Source: Variovorax soli NBRC 106424 (GTDB lineage: Bacteria; Pseudomonadota; Gammaproteobacteria; Burkholderiales; Burkholderiaceae_C). From it: 64,000 nt of DNA. The notes beneath the pieces were generated by a model, which saw nothing but the letters and a program-made list of their open reading frames with translations, had not been told where the DNA came from and searched no databases. Made by a program: the position numbers and the translations under genes. The stretch spans positions 22,966-86,965 of the forward strand of contig NZ_BCUU01000010.1 in assembly GCF_001591385.1 (NCBI RefSeq). Direction: 5' to 3'. The number at the start of each line of letters is the position of its first letter. Position 1 is the stretch's first letter. Shown one piece after another: positions 30,197-39,316 of this stretch.

Positions 30197-31669
30197 ATGA
30201 CACCGACTCACCACGACCTGCTCATCCGCGGCGGCACCGTCATCGACGGCACCCGTGCGCCCCGCTTCGACGCCGACATTGCGGTGCGGGGCGGCCGCAT
30301 CTCGGCCATCGGCAACCTGGCCGGCCACAGCGCCGACACCGTCATCGAGGCCCAGGGCCGCATCGTCGCGCCCGGCTTCATCGATTCGCACACGCATGAC
30401 GACCAGGCCGTGCTCTCGCAGGCGGCCATGCCCTTCAAGGTGTCGCAGGGCGTGACCACGGTGGTGGCGGGCAACTGCGGCATCAGCGCCGCGCCGCTGC
30501 GCCCGGACATGGAACTGCCCATGCCGCTGAGCCTGATCGACACGCCGGCCGAGGGCCGCTTCACCACCTTCCGCGCCTACCTCGACGCGCTGCGCGCGCA
30601 GCCCTCGTCCGTGAACGTGGCCGCCATGGTGGGCCACTCCACGCTGCGCGCCGTCACCATGGGCTCGCTCGACCGGGAGGCCACGGCCGAGGAAATCGCG
30701 GCCATGCAGGCGCTGGTGGAAGAAGCCATGGAGGCCGGCGCCATCGGCCTGTCGACCGGCACCTTCTACCCGCCCGCCGTCAAGGCCACGACCGAGGAGA
30801 TCATCGAGGTGGGCCGCCCGTTGACCGCGCGCCAGGCCCTCTACGTGACACACATGCGCGACGAGGCCGACCAGGTGATGCAGTCGCTGGACGAGACCTT
30901 CCGCATCGGCCGCGAACTGGACGTGCCGGTGGTGGTCTCGCACCACAAGGTGCAGAGCCCGCAGAACTTCGGCAAGTCGCAGGTCACGCTGCCGCACATC
31001 CGCGAGGCGATGAAGAAGCAGCGCATCTGCCTGGACTGCTACCCCTACACCGCCGGCTCCACCATGATCCGCGCCGACCGCGGCATGCTCGACTGCCGCG
31101 TGCTCATTGCCGACAGCCAGCCGCACCCTGAGTGCGCGGGCCGCGACCTGGACGACATCGCGCGCGAATGGGGCGTGGACCGGGTCGAGGCGTCCCGCCG
31201 CCTGCAGCCGGGCAGCGCCATCTATTTCATGATGGACGAGAAGGACGTGCAGCGGATCATGGCCTTCGAGGACACCATGATCGGCTCCGACGGCATTCCC
31301 TCGGGCGAGAAGCCGCACCCGCGCCTGTGGGGCACCTTCCCGCGCGTGCTGGGGCACTACAGCCGCGACGTAGGCCTGTTCCCTCTGGAGACGGCGGTGT
31401 GGAAGATGACCGGCCTCACGGCGCGCAACTTCGGCCTGCACCAGCGCGGCACGCTGCAGCCCGGCCACCACGCCGACATCGTGGTGTTCGACGCGCAAAC
31501 CATCCGCGACGCCGCCAGCTACGAAGACCCCAAGAAGCCCGCCGAGGGCATCGACGCCGTCATCGTCAACGGCGCCGTCACCTGGCAGCACGGCGCGCAC
31601 ACCGGCGCGCGCAGCGGCCAGGTCATCACCCGCCAACCCACCACCAGCCACGAAAGCCGCAACACATGA
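30197..31669 (+). CDS. N-acyl-D-amino-acid deacylase (D-aminoacylase) family amidohydrolase
   Basis: Cytoplasmic zinc amidohydrolase of 490 residues that removes an acyl group from N-acyl-D-amino acids to free the D-amino acid. The metal motif HTH is at His65-His67 (PGFIDSHTHDD), and Cys94 (AGNCGIS) is the extra cysteine ligand characteristic of D-aminoacylases. VSHHKVQ and SDGIPSGEKPHPR continue the barrel. The start and end domains (LLIRGGTVIDGT; HADIVVFDAQTI) form the usual beta-sandwich. Its stop overlaps ridA (ATGA). D-stereochemistry is inferred from the family, since some members act on other substrates. Confidence 0.88.
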   Translation: MTPTHHDLLIRGGTVIDGTRAPRFDADIAVRGGRISAIGNLAGHSADTVIEAQGRIVAPGFIDSHTHDDQAVLSQAAMPFKVSQGVTTVVAGNCGISAAPLRPDMELPMPLSLIDTPAEGRFTTFRAYLDALRAQPSSVNVAAMVGHSTLRAVTMGSLDREATAEEIAAMQALVEEAMEAGAIGLSTGTFYPPAVKATTEEIIEVGRPLTARQALYVTHMRDEADQVMQSLDETFRIGRELDVPVVVSHHKVQSPQNFGKSQVTLPHIREAMKKQRICLDCYPYTAGSTMIRADRGMLDCRVLIADSQPHPECAGRDLDDIAREWGVDRVEASRRLQPGSAIYFMMDEKDVQRIMAFEDTMIGSDGIPSGEKPHPRLWGTFPRVLGHYSRDVGLFPLETAVWKMTGLTARNFGLHQRGTLQPGHHADIVVFDAQTIRDAASYEDPKKPAEGIDAVIVNGAVTWQHGAHTGARSGQVITRQPTTSHESRNT

Positions 31670-32043
31670 GCAGCAGCCCCACCATCGAACGCATCCCTTC
31701 TCCCCTGCCCGTCCCCTTCTCGAAGGCGGTCCGCGCGGGCGGCTTCCTCTTCCTGTCCGGCGTGCTGGCCATGGACGCGAAGGGCGGCATCATCGAGGGC
31801 GACGTGCAGGTCCAGACCCGCGCCGTGCTCGAGCGCATCGCGCTGAGCCTGAAGGAGTGCAACAGCAGCATGGCCCGCGTGGTGCGCGCCACCATCTGGC
31901 TGGCGGACCTGGCCGACTTCGCGGCCTTCAACGAGGAATACGCCAAGCACTTTCCCGAGGGCCTGCCGTCGCGCTCGTGCGTGCAGGCCGTGCTCTACAA
32001 GGGCGCCAAGGTGGAGATCGAGGTGCAGGCGCTGGACAGCTGA
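31666..32043 (+). CDS. RidA family 2-iminobutanoate/2-iminopropanoate deaminase-like protein
   Basis: RidA/YjgF protein of 125 residues that hydrolyses reactive imines made by amino-acid oxidation. ATG 31666 overlaps the stop of the deacylase gene. The catalytic arginine is Arg103 (GLPSRSCVQAV) and the paired acidic residue is Glu118 (VEIEVQA), as in active RidA proteins. FLFLSGVLAMDAKGGIIEGDV matches the conserved beta-strand and loop. It closes the operon started by the FAD oxidase, whose product would be its substrate, which makes the role convincing. Confidence 0.9.
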   Translation: MSSSPTIERIPSPLPVPFSKAVRAGGFLFLSGVLAMDAKGGIIEGDVQVQTRAVLERIALSLKECNSSMARVVRATIWLADLADFAAFNEEYAKHFPEGLPSRSCVQAVLYKGAKVEIEVQALDS

Positions 32044-32063
32044 GGCGGCCGCCCTCACCGCAG

Positions 32064-32087
32064 CCCTCTCCCGCAGGCGGGAGAGGG
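32064..32087. repeat. REP-like palindrome in the ridA-protease intergenic space
   Basis: An 11-bp perfect inverted repeat around a two-base loop (arms CCCTCTCCCGC and GCGGGAGAGGG), embedded in a GC-rich patch of 55 bases between the convergent ridA and S1C protease genes. The CCCTC-CCC / GGG-GAGGG type is a widely dispersed palindrome in many Burkholderiales, from memory. It resembles the copy inside purL at 36440-36460. It could act as a transcript 3'-end barrier, as there is no T run. Confidence 0.65.
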
Positions 32088-32097
32088 AGCCAGGCAG

Positions 32098-33238
32098 TCA
32101 CCGGCGCTTGTTCGTGGGCGCCAGCCGCCGGCCCAGTTCAGCCTCCAGGGCCATGGTCTCGCCCTGGCGGATCACCTTGTATTCGGCCTGGCTGCCCGGC
32201 GCCAGCATCGCCGTCTCGTTGATGAGCGCGGTGGCATCGGCAATGCGCTTGCCGTTGAGCGCGACGACGGTATCGCCCACGCGCAGGCCGGCCTTCTCGC
32301 CCGGGCTGCCGCGCTCGATCTTCTTGATCACGGCGCCGCCGGATGCACCAGGCATCGCCGATGCCGACATCGCTCGCGCTCACGCCGAGCCAGCCCCGGT
32401 CGACGCGGCCATGCGTAATGATCTGGTCCATCACCTTGCGCGCCAGGCTCACCGGAATCGCGAAGCCGATGCCCTGGAAGCCGCCGCTTTCCGAGTAGAT
32501 GGCGGAGTTGATGCCGACCAGGTTGCCGTCGATGTCCACCAAAGCGCCGCCCGAGTTGCCGGGGTTGATGGGCGCATCGGTCTGGATGAAATTCTCGAAG
32601 GTGTTGATGCCCAGCCGGTTGCGGCCGGTGGCGCTGACGATGCCGTGCGTAACGGTCTGCCCCACCTCGAACGGGTCGCCCACGGCCAGCACGATGTCGC
32701 CCACCTGCACCGAATCCGCATCCGCGAACGTGATCGGCTGCAGATCCGTCGCCTCCACCTTCAGCACCGCCAGGTCGGTCTCCGGGTCGCGGCCGAGCAG
32801 CTTGGCATCAACCACCTTGCCGCTGGGCAGCGTGACGGCGAATTCGTTCGCGCCGTCAACCACATGGTCGTTGGTCAGGATGTAGCCCTTGGCCGCGACG
32901 ATCACGCCGGAGCCCAGGCTCAGCGAATCCTGCGCGCGCCGGCCGCGCCGCTTGGGTGCGCTGCGCGAGTAGACGGTGACCACCGAGGCTGCCGCCTTGC
33001 GCGCCGCCGCGCGATAGCCCGCGTCGCGCCGCCCCAGCAGCGCGCTGGCCAGCGACGCGCTGCTGCCGCTCGTCTCATGAACGGTGACGACCTCGCGGCG
33101 GGCAGCAGGCGCAGACTGCGGCGATTGCGGCGCGGCAGGGCCGAAGGCGCGCCAGGCGACGAGAAGGCCGGCACCGATGGCCACGGCCTGGGCGAACAGC
33201 ATCCACAGGCGATGCCAGGGGATCGAATGGACTTTCAT
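32098..33238 (-). CDS. DegP/DegQ-type (S1C) envelope serine protease, frameshifted in the PDZ domain
   Basis: Trypsin-like quality-control protease. From ATG 33238 the frame gives a signal anchor (about residues 10-32), and the full catalytic triad: His125 (TNDHVVDG), Asp155 (DPETDLAVLKV) and Ser229 (GNSGG). PDZ domain homology begins GWLGVSASDVGIGDA at about 283-296; there the frame breaks near base 32350. The remaining PDZ domain (GASGGAVIKKIERGSPGEKAGLRVGDTVVALNG to LAPTNKRR) is read in the other frame ending at 32098. One extra base in the short CCTGG stretch of the coding strand explains it. Without the shift the product ends at 32138 with an unrelated Arg-rich tail. It could be a sequencing error or a real truncation. 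Confidence 0.8.
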
Positions 33239-33281
33239 GAACGACGAAAGATGCCCGGGTGCTGCGGGCCTGGCAGAAAAC

Positions 33282-34229
33282 TCAGCTCCAGATGACCGAG
33301 CGCATCGAGATCGACGCGGCCTGAAAGTCGGCGTTGAAGAACTTCGGCGCATCGCGCGCCGGGTCCACCGCGCCGGCCGCATACAAGAGCGGCAGGTAGT
33401 GGTCGTAGGTGGGATGCGCCTGCACCGCCACCTGGCCGAGCTTCTGGAACGAGGGCAGCGCCGCCAGCTCGCCCTTGGCGATCTGCTCGCCCACCACCTT
33501 GTCGAATTCGATCGCCCAGTCGTAGGCCTGGCCCGGCTTGGCGTCGAATCGGATGGCGCGCAGGTTGTGCACGATGTTGCCGCTGCCCACGATGAGCACG
33601 CCGCGCTCGCGCAACTCGCGCAGCTGCTGGCCCAGCATGTAGTGCTCGGCCGGCGAGCGGCTGTAGTCCATGCTCAGTTGCACGACAGGGATATCGGCCT
33701 TGGGGAACATGGGCTTGAGGACCGACCACGTACCGTGGTCCAGGCCCCATTCGGCCTTGTCCAGGCCCAGCGCCGCGCCGCTGCCCGGCTGGCGCACCGC
33801 CTGGCCGATTTCTTCAACGGCACGGGGGGCGCCCGGCGCCGGGTACTGCTGGTCGAACAGCTCCTGCGGAAAGCCGCCGAAGTCGTGAATCGTCTTGGGC
33901 TTGTCCATGGCCGTGAGCCACCAGCCGCCGCGCGTGAGCCAGTGCGCCGAGATGCACAGAATGAGCTGCGGCTGCGCCCACTTGCGGCCGAACTCCGTGC
34001 CCAGCGCCTGCCAGCTGCGGCGGTAGGCGTTGTCCTCGATGGCATTCATCGGGCTGCCATGGCCCAGGAAAAGCACCGGCAGGCGGGGCGAGCGCTTCAG
34101 GTGCTTGAAGGCGAAGGCGTCGGGCGACGCGGCTTCGGTGGTGGTCGACATCGTGAGAACTCCAGTGGCCATCAAGGCGCCGGCCGCGAGGATGTCACGC
34201 CGGCGCCTTCCCTGCCCGTGCAGGGGCAT
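33282..34229 (-). CDS. Class III extradiol (4,5-DOPA dioxygenase-like, LigB) protein with Tat signal
   Basis: Ring-cleaving dioxygenase family of 315 residues. Metal-site histidines are in VLFLGHGSPMNAIEDN, ISAHWL and QAHPTYDHYLPLLY, as in YgiD/LigB proteins. Unusually, the N-terminus [27 protein letters not shown] looks like a twin-arginine export signal (RRRRDIL followed by a hydrophobic stretch), so the protein may be periplasmic, whereas plain YgiD is cytoplasmic. The start at 34229 overlaps the purL stop by one base (TGATG). A later start, MSTTTEAASPD (34150), would drop the signal. The substrate could be a catechol, and coupling to purL is not metabolically obvious. Confidence 0.8.
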   Translation of the reverse strand: MPLHGQGRRRRDILAAGALMATGVLTMSTTTEAASPDAFAFKHLKRSPRLPVLFLGHGSPMNAIEDNAYRRSWQALGTEFGRKWAQPQLILCISAHWLTRGGWWLTAMDKPKTIHDFGGFPQELFDQQYPAPGAPRAVEEIGQAVRQPGSGAALGLDKAEWGLDHGTWSVLKPMFPKADIPVVQLSMDYSRSPAEHYMLGQQLRELRERGVLIVGSGNIVHNLRAIRFDAKPGQAYDWAIEFDKVVGEQIAKGELAALPSFQKLGQVAVQAHPTYDHYLPLLYAAGAVDPARDAPKFFNADFQAASISMRSVIWS

Positions 34230-37200
34230 CAGGCCGTCCATTTGCGGGCGTTGCGCCAGATCTGCATCCAGGGGCTCAACGCGCTCCTGTCGCCCGAGGT
34301 CCAGCTCATCTGGATGTTGCGGAACACGCGCTCGGGGTGCGGCATCAACGCGGTGAAGCGGCCGTCGGCGGTGGTCACCGAGGTCAGGCCGCCGGCGCTG
34401 CCGTTCGGGTTGAAGGGATAGCGCTCGGTGGCCTGGCCCAGGTTGTCGACATAGCGCATGGCCGCGATGGCCTTGCTGGCGTCGCCGCGGTGCTTGAAGT
34501 TGGCATAGCCCTCGCCGTGCGCCACCGCGATGGGCAGGCGCGCGCCGGCCATGCCGGTGAAGAAGATGCTGGGCGAATCGAGCACTTCCACCATCGACAG
34601 GCGGGCCTCGAAGCGCTCGCTCTGGTTGGTGGTGAAGCGCGGCCAGTCCTGCGCGCCGGGAATGATGTCGGCCAGCTCGGCGAACATCTGGCAGCCGTTG
34701 CACACGCCCAGGCCGAAGGTGTCGGTGCGGCCGAAGAAGGCCTTGAACTGGTCCGCCAGGCGCGGGTTGAAGGTGATGCTGCGCGCCCAGCCGATGCCCG
34801 CGCCCAGCGTGTCGCCGTAGCTGAAGCCGCCGCAGGCCACCACGCCCTTGAACTGGGCGAGGTCGGCGCGGCCGGCCTGCAGGTCGGTCATGTGCACGTC
34901 GAAGGCGTCGAAGCCGGCCTCGGTGAAGGCGTAGGCCATTTCCACATGCGAGTTCACCCCCTGCTCGCGCAGGATCGCCACCTTGGGCCGGCTGCCGCCG
35001 ATAACGGCCGGGGCGGCCAGCGCCGCCTTGAGGGACTCGGGCAGGAAGACGTGCATGCCCGGGTCGGACGGATCGCCGGCGGCGGCATGCTCCTGGTCGG
35101 CACAGGCCGGGTTGTCGCGGTCGATGTTGATCTTCCAGCTGACCGAATCCCACACCTGGTGCAGGTCGTGCAGGCTGGCGCTGAACACCGACTTGGCGTC
35201 GCGCCAGATCTCCAGGCGGCCCTTGCCGGCGTCGATGATGGAGCTCTCGGGGCGGGTCTTGCCCACGAAATGGCTGCAGGCCGACAGGCCGTGCGCGCGC
35301 AGGGTCTGCATGACCTCGTTGCGCTGGTCGGTGCGCACCTGCAGCAGCAGGCCCAGTTCCTCGTTGAACAGCGCCTTGAGCGTCAGCTCCTCGCGGCGGG
35401 CGCTGACCTGGGTGGCCCAGTTCTTGGCATCGCCGTACTCGGCGCGGCTGTCGCTGATGCCGTCGCCTTCGGTGACCAGCATGTCCACGTTCAGCGCCAG
35501 GCCAACATGCCCGGCAAAGGCCATCTCGCAGGCCGCGGCGAACAGGCCGCCGTCGGATCGGTCGTGCATGGCCAGGATGCGCTTGCCGGCGCGCAGTTCG
35601 GTCACGGCATCCACCAGGCGCACCAGGTCCTGCGGATCGTCCAGGTCGGGCACCGCGTCGCCGCCCTGCCCCAGCGTCTGCGCCAGGATGCTGCCAGCCA
35701 TGCGCATCTTGCCGCGGCCCAGGTCGATCAGCACCAGGGTGGTGTCGGCCTCTTGCGCGTCGAGCTGCGGCGTGAGCGTGCCGCGCACATCGTCGACCGA
35801 GGCGAAGGCGCTCACGATCAGGCTCACCGGCGAGGTGACGCGCTTATCCTGCTCGCCGTCACGCCACTGCGTGCGCATGGACAGCGAATCCTTGCCCACC
35901 GGAATGGAGATGCCCAGCGCCGGGCACAGTTCCAGGCCCACGGCCTTGACGGTTTCATACAGCGCAGCGTCTTCGCCCGGTTCGCCGCAGGCGGCCATCC
36001 AGTTGGCCGAGAGCTTGACGCGCGGCAGCTCGATGGGCGCCGACAGCAGGTTGGTGATGGCCTCGGCCACCGCCATGCGGCCCGAAGCGGGCGCGTCGTA
36101 GGCGGCCAGCGGGGTGCGCTCGCCCATGCTCATCGCCTCGCCGGCAAAGCCGGCATAGTCGGCCAGCGTGACGGCGCAATCGGCCACCGGCACCTGCCAG
36201 GGGCCCACCATCTGGTCGCGATGGCTCAGGCCCCCCACCGTGCGGTCGCCGATGGTGATGAGGAATCGCTTGGAAGCCACCGTGGGGTGCGACAGCACCG
36301 CGATGGCCGACTTGGTGAGGTCCACCCCGGTGAGCTCCAGCGGCTTGAAGCTGCGCGGCACCGACTTCACGTCGCGGTGCATCTTGGGCGGCTTGCCCAG
36401 CAGCACGTCCATGGGCATGTGGACCGCTTCGTCTTCGCTCCCTCCCCCGCTGGGGGAGGGTTGGGGAAGGGGCAAGACACCGTCGCCGACCACCAGCTCA
36501 CGCTCTTCGGTCGCCACGCCCACCACCGAGAAGGGGCAGCGCTCGCGCTCGCAGAAGGCCTGGAACATCGGCAGCGACTCCGGCGCGATGGCCAGCACGT
36601 AGCGCTCCTGGCTCTCGTTGCACCAGATTTCCTTGGGCGCCATGCCCGACTCTTCCAGCGGCACGGCCGACAGGTCGAAGCGCGCGCCGCGGCCCGCGTC
36701 GTTGGTCAGCTCGGGGAAGGCGTTGGACAAACCGCCCGCGCCCACGTCGTGGATCGCCAGGATCGGGTTCTTCTCGCCCTGCAGCCAGCAGTGGTTGATG
36801 ACCTCCTGCGCACGGCGCTCGATCTCGGGGTTGCCGCGCTGGACCGAGTCGAAGTCGAGCTCGGCCGCATTGGCGCCGGTGGCCATCGAGCTGGCGGCGC
36901 TGCCGCCCATGCCAATGCGCATGCCCGGGCCGCCCAGCTGGATGAGCAGCGCGCCGGCCGGAAACTGGATCTTTTGGGTCTGGCTGGCATCGATCTGCCC
37001 CAGGCCGCCCGCGATCATGATCGGCTTGTGGTAGCCGCGCTGCACGGTGTCGACGTCGCTGGCCACCGCCTGCTCGTACTCGCGAAAATAGCCCAGCAGG
37101 TTGGGCCGGCCGAATTCGTTGTTGAAGGCCGCGCCGCCCAGCGGGCCCTCGGTCATGATCTGCAGCGGGCTGGCGATGTGCTCGGGCTTGCCGTAGCTGC

Positions 37201-38332
37201 CTTCTTCCGGCCACAGCTTGGAAACAGTGAAGCCGGTGAGGCCCGCCTTGGGGCGCGAGCCGCGGCCGGTGGCGCCTTCGTCGCGGATCTCGCCGCCGGC
37301 GCCGGTGGAAGCACCCGGGAAGGGCGAAATCGCCGTCGGGTGGTTGTGCGTTTCCACCTTCATCAGCACATGGTGCTGCGCCTGGCTCTTGGCGTATTCG
37401 GGCGCCGGGGCGCCGGCCTCCATGCGCGCCGCAAAGCGCTCCACCGCATGGCCTTCCATGATGGAGGCGTTGTCGGCATAGGCCACCACCGTGTGCTGCG
37501 GGTTCGTCTTCTCGGTGTGGCGGATCATCGAGAACAGGCTCTGCGGCTGCTTTTGCCCGTCGATGGTGAAGTCGGCGTTGAAGATCTTGTGGCGGCAGTG
37601 CTCGCTGTTGGCCTGCGCGAACATCATCAGCTCGACGTCGGTGGGGTTGCGGCCCAGCCTGGTGAAGGCGTCCACCAGGTAGTCGATCTCGTCCTCGGCC
37701 AGGGCCAGGCCGAAGGTCTTGTTGGCTTCCACCAGCGCCTTCCTCCCCTGTCCGGGGCCACCGCCGGCCACGTCCACATGGGCCATGGGGGTGGCGGGCA
37801 GCTCGGCGAACAGCGCCTGCGCCTGGTCGAGCGAGGCCAGCACCGATTCGGTCATGCGGTCGTGCAGCAGCGCGGCCACGGCGGCGCGCTGCTCGTCGGA
37901 CAGCGCCGGCGCCTTGCCGATCAGCGGGGCCTTCAGGCCGATGTGGAATTCGGTGACCCGCTCGATGCGGCGAACGGCCAGGCCGCAGTTGTGGGCGATG
38001 TCGGTGGCCTTGGAGGCCCAGGGCGACACCGTGCCCAGGCGCGGCGCCACCACGATGGCGGCGTGGCCGGCACCCGGCTCGGTGAAAGGTTCGCCGTAGT
38101 TCAGCAGCGCGGCGAACTGGGCCTGCTGCGCGTCGGAAAGCGCCGCATCGGTGGCCACCAGGTGCACGAAGCGGGCGCTCAGCGAGGTGATGCGGGGTTC
38201 GACGGCCTGCAGCCGGGGCAGCAGCTGGCGGGCGCGGAAGTCGCTCAGGGCGCTGGCGCCGGTGAAGCGCGTCACGCAATAGGCAGCATGGGGGGCGGTG
38301 TGGGGCCGGTTGGTGGTCACGGGCAGCGTCAC
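34229..38332 (-). CDS. purL: Phosphoribosylformylglycinamidine synthase PurL
   Basis: Large single-chain purine-biosynthesis enzyme converting FGAR to FGAM with glutamine and ATP. From GTG 38332 it has 1367 residues (GTG 38320 is an alternative; no ATG is available). Segments: N-terminal PurS-like domain, linker with the [11 protein letters not shown] motif, two AIR-synthase-like halves, and the C-terminal glutaminase with Cys in GVCNGCQ, and PHPERVFR. A short Pro/Ser/Gly-rich insert, [17 protein letters not shown], at residues about 622-638 replaces a region that is shorter in E. coli PurL, and it is encoded by a REP-like palindrome. The downstream dioxygenase gene is coupled. A TAAAAT at 38430-38425 could be the promoter -10. 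Confidence 0.95.
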   Translation of the reverse strand: MTLPVTTNRPHTAPHAAYCVTRFTGASALSDFRARQLLPRLQAVEPRITSLSARFVHLVATDAALSDAQQAQFAALLNYGEPFTEPGAGHAAIVVAPRLGTVSPWASKATDIAHNCGLAVRRIERVTEFHIGLKAPLIGKAPALSDEQRAAVAALLHDRMTESVLASLDQAQALFAELPATPMAHVDVAGGGPGQGRKALVEANKTFGLALAEDEIDYLVDAFTRLGRNPTDVELMMFAQANSEHCRHKIFNADFTIDGQKQPQSLFSMIRHTEKTNPQHTVVAYADNASIMEGHAVERFAARMEAGAPAPEYAKSQAQHHVLMKVETHNHPTAISPFPGASTGAGGEIRDEGATGRGSRPKAGLTGFTVSKLWPEEGSYGKPEHIASPLQIMTEGPLGGAAFNNEFGRPNLLGYFREYEQAVASDVDTVQRGYHKPIMIAGGLGQIDASQTQKIQFPAGALLIQLGGPGMRIGMGGSAASSMATGANAAELDFDSVQRGNPEIERRAQEVINHCWLQGEKNPILAIHDVGAGGLSNAFPELTNDAGRGARFDLSAVPLEESGMAPKEIWCNESQERYVLAIAPESLPMFQAFCERERCPFSVVGVATEERELVVGDGVLPLPQPSPSGGGSEDEAVHMPMDVLLGKPPKMHRDVKSVPRSFKPLELTGVDLTKSAIAVLSHPTVASKRFLITIGDRTVGGLSHRDQMVGPWQVPVADCAVTLADYAGFAGEAMSMGERTPLAAYDAPASGRMAVAEAITNLLSAPIELPRVKLSANWMAACGEPGEDAALYETVKAVGLELCPALGISIPVGKDSLSMRTQWRDGEQDKRVTSPVSLIVSAFASVDDVRGTLTPQLDAQEADTTLVLIDLGRGKMRMAGSILAQTLGQGGDAVPDLDDPQDLVRLVDAVTELRAGKRILAMHDRSDGGLFAAACEMAFAGHVGLALNVDMLVTEGDGISDSRAEYGDAKNWATQVSARREELTLKALFNEELGLLLQVRTDQRNEVMQTLRAHGLSACSHFVGKTRPESSIIDAGKGRLEIWRDAKSVFSASLHDLHQVWDSVSWKINIDRDNPACADQEHAAAGDPSDPGMHVFLPESLKAALAAPAVIGGSRPKVAILREQGVNSHVEMAYAFTEAGFDAFDVHMTDLQAGRADLAQFKGVVACGGFSYGDTLGAGIGWARSITFNPRLADQFKAFFGRTDTFGLGVCNGCQMFAELADIIPGAQDWPRFTTNQSERFEARLSMVEVLDSPSIFFTGMAGARLPIAVAHGEGYANFKHRGDASKAIAAMRYVDNLGQATERYPFNPNGSAGGLTSVTTADGRFTALMPHPERVFRNIQMSWTSGDRSALSPWMQIWRNARKWTA
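36440..36460. repeat. REP-like palindrome inside purL
   Basis: Perfect 9-bp inverted repeat with a three-base loop, arms CCCTCCCCC and GGGGGAGGG. It is followed by TTGGGGAAGGGG. It sits in frame within the purL coding region (about residues 624-631) and adds a Pro/Ser/Gly stretch to the protein. It belongs to the same palindrome style as the copy at 32064-32087. Confidence 0.75.
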
Positions 38333-38455
38333 TGTCGTTGGAAGGGCCTGGCGGCCTGGATTGAAGGGCGAGGGCTTCTCTCGTTGGGCGGCCGCTGACT
38401 GGGGCCATCCCGTGGAAACCCTGAATTTTAGCTGGGCGAATGGGATAATTGCGGC
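38333..38455. promoter_or_regulatory. Divergent purL/map promoter region; candidate leaderless map promoter
   Basis: On the plus strand GATAAT at 38444-38449 is a good -10 element, and the map ATG begins only seven bases later, so transcription would start at or near the start codon (leaderless mRNA). A weak -35 (CTGAAT, 38421-38426) has a 17-base spacing. On the minus strand TAAAAT (38430-38425) is a candidate -10 for purL. No Shine-Dalgarno precedes map, which agrees with the leaderless idea. Confidence 0.5.
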
Positions 38456-39283
38456 ATGAGCATCACCTACAAAGACGCCGAAGGCGTGGCCGGCATGCGC
38501 GTGGCCTGCCGCCTTGCTTCCGAGGTCCTGGACTACCTCACCCCCCATGTGAAGCCCGGCGTCACCACCAACGAACTCGACAAGCTCGCGCACGACTACA
38601 TCACCCAGGTTCAGGGCGCCATTCCGGCACCGCTGAACTACATGGGCGGTGGCTCGGTGCCCTACCCCAAGTCGATCTGCACCTCGGTCAACCACGTGGT
38701 CTGCCACGGCATCCCGAACGACAAGGCGCTGAAGAAGGGCGACATCGTCAACCTCGACATCACCGTCATCAAGGACGGCTGGCACGGCGACACCAGCCGC
38801 ATGTTCATCGTGGGCGAGGGCTCCATCGCGGCCAAGCGGCTGGTGGCCTTCACCTACGACGCCATGTGGCACGGCATCATGAAGGTCAAGCCGGGCGCAC
38901 GGCTGGGCGACATCGGCTTTGCCATCCAGCGCTTTGCCGAGAGCAACGGCTTCTCGGTGGTGCGCGAGTTCTGCGGCCACGGCATCGGCCGTGGCTTTCA
39001 TGAAGAGCCGCAGGTGCTGCACTACGGCAAGCCCGGCACGCTGGAAGAGCTCAAGCCGGGCATGACCTTCACCATCGAGCCCATGATCAACGCGGGCAAG
39101 CGCGACATCAAGGAGTTCGGCAACGACGGCTGGACCATCGTCACGCGCGACCATTCGCTGTCGGCGCAGTGGGAACACACGGTGCTGGTCACCGAAACGG
39201 GCTACGAGGTGCTGACCCTGTCGGCCGGCAGCCCGCCGCCGCCCGCCTTCGTGACGAACACCCCCGTTCCCGCCACCGCCTGA
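38456..39283 (+). CDS. map: Type I methionine aminopeptidase
   Basis: Removes the initiator methionine from nascent proteins in the cytoplasm. The 275 residues include the five metal ligands Asp101 (NLDITV), Asp112 (GDTSRMF), His175 ([14 protein letters not shown]), Glu208 (FTIEPM) and Glu240 (QWEHTVLV), and the substrate-binding His84 (VVCHGIPN). The C-terminus carries a Pro-rich tail ([18 protein letters not shown]) beyond the usual core. It faces away from purL and has a -10-like GATAAT nearly adjacent to its ATG. glnD starts 33 bases downstream, a common pairing in this group. Confidence 0.97.
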   Translation: MSITYKDAEGVAGMRVACRLASEVLDYLTPHVKPGVTTNELDKLAHDYITQVQGAIPAPLNYMGGGSVPYPKSICTSVNHVVCHGIPNDKALKKGDIVNLDITVIKDGWHGDTSRMFIVGEGSIAAKRLVAFTYDAMWHGIMKVKPGARLGDIGFAIQRFAESNGFSVVREFCGHGIGRGFHEEPQVLHYGKPGTLEELKPGMTFTIEPMINAGKRDIKEFGNDGWTIVTRDHSLSAQWEHTVLVTETGYEVLTLSAGSPPPPAFVTNTPVPATA

Positions 39284-39316
39284 GGCGCCACGCGCGCCGG
39301 CCCGGAAACAGCAGAC

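Noticed and set aside
34337..38398. Plus-strand open frame of 1353 codons opposite purL
   Set aside because: It is antisense to a certain PurL reading frame and has low-complexity composition; GC-rich codon use commonly leaves the complementary frame open.
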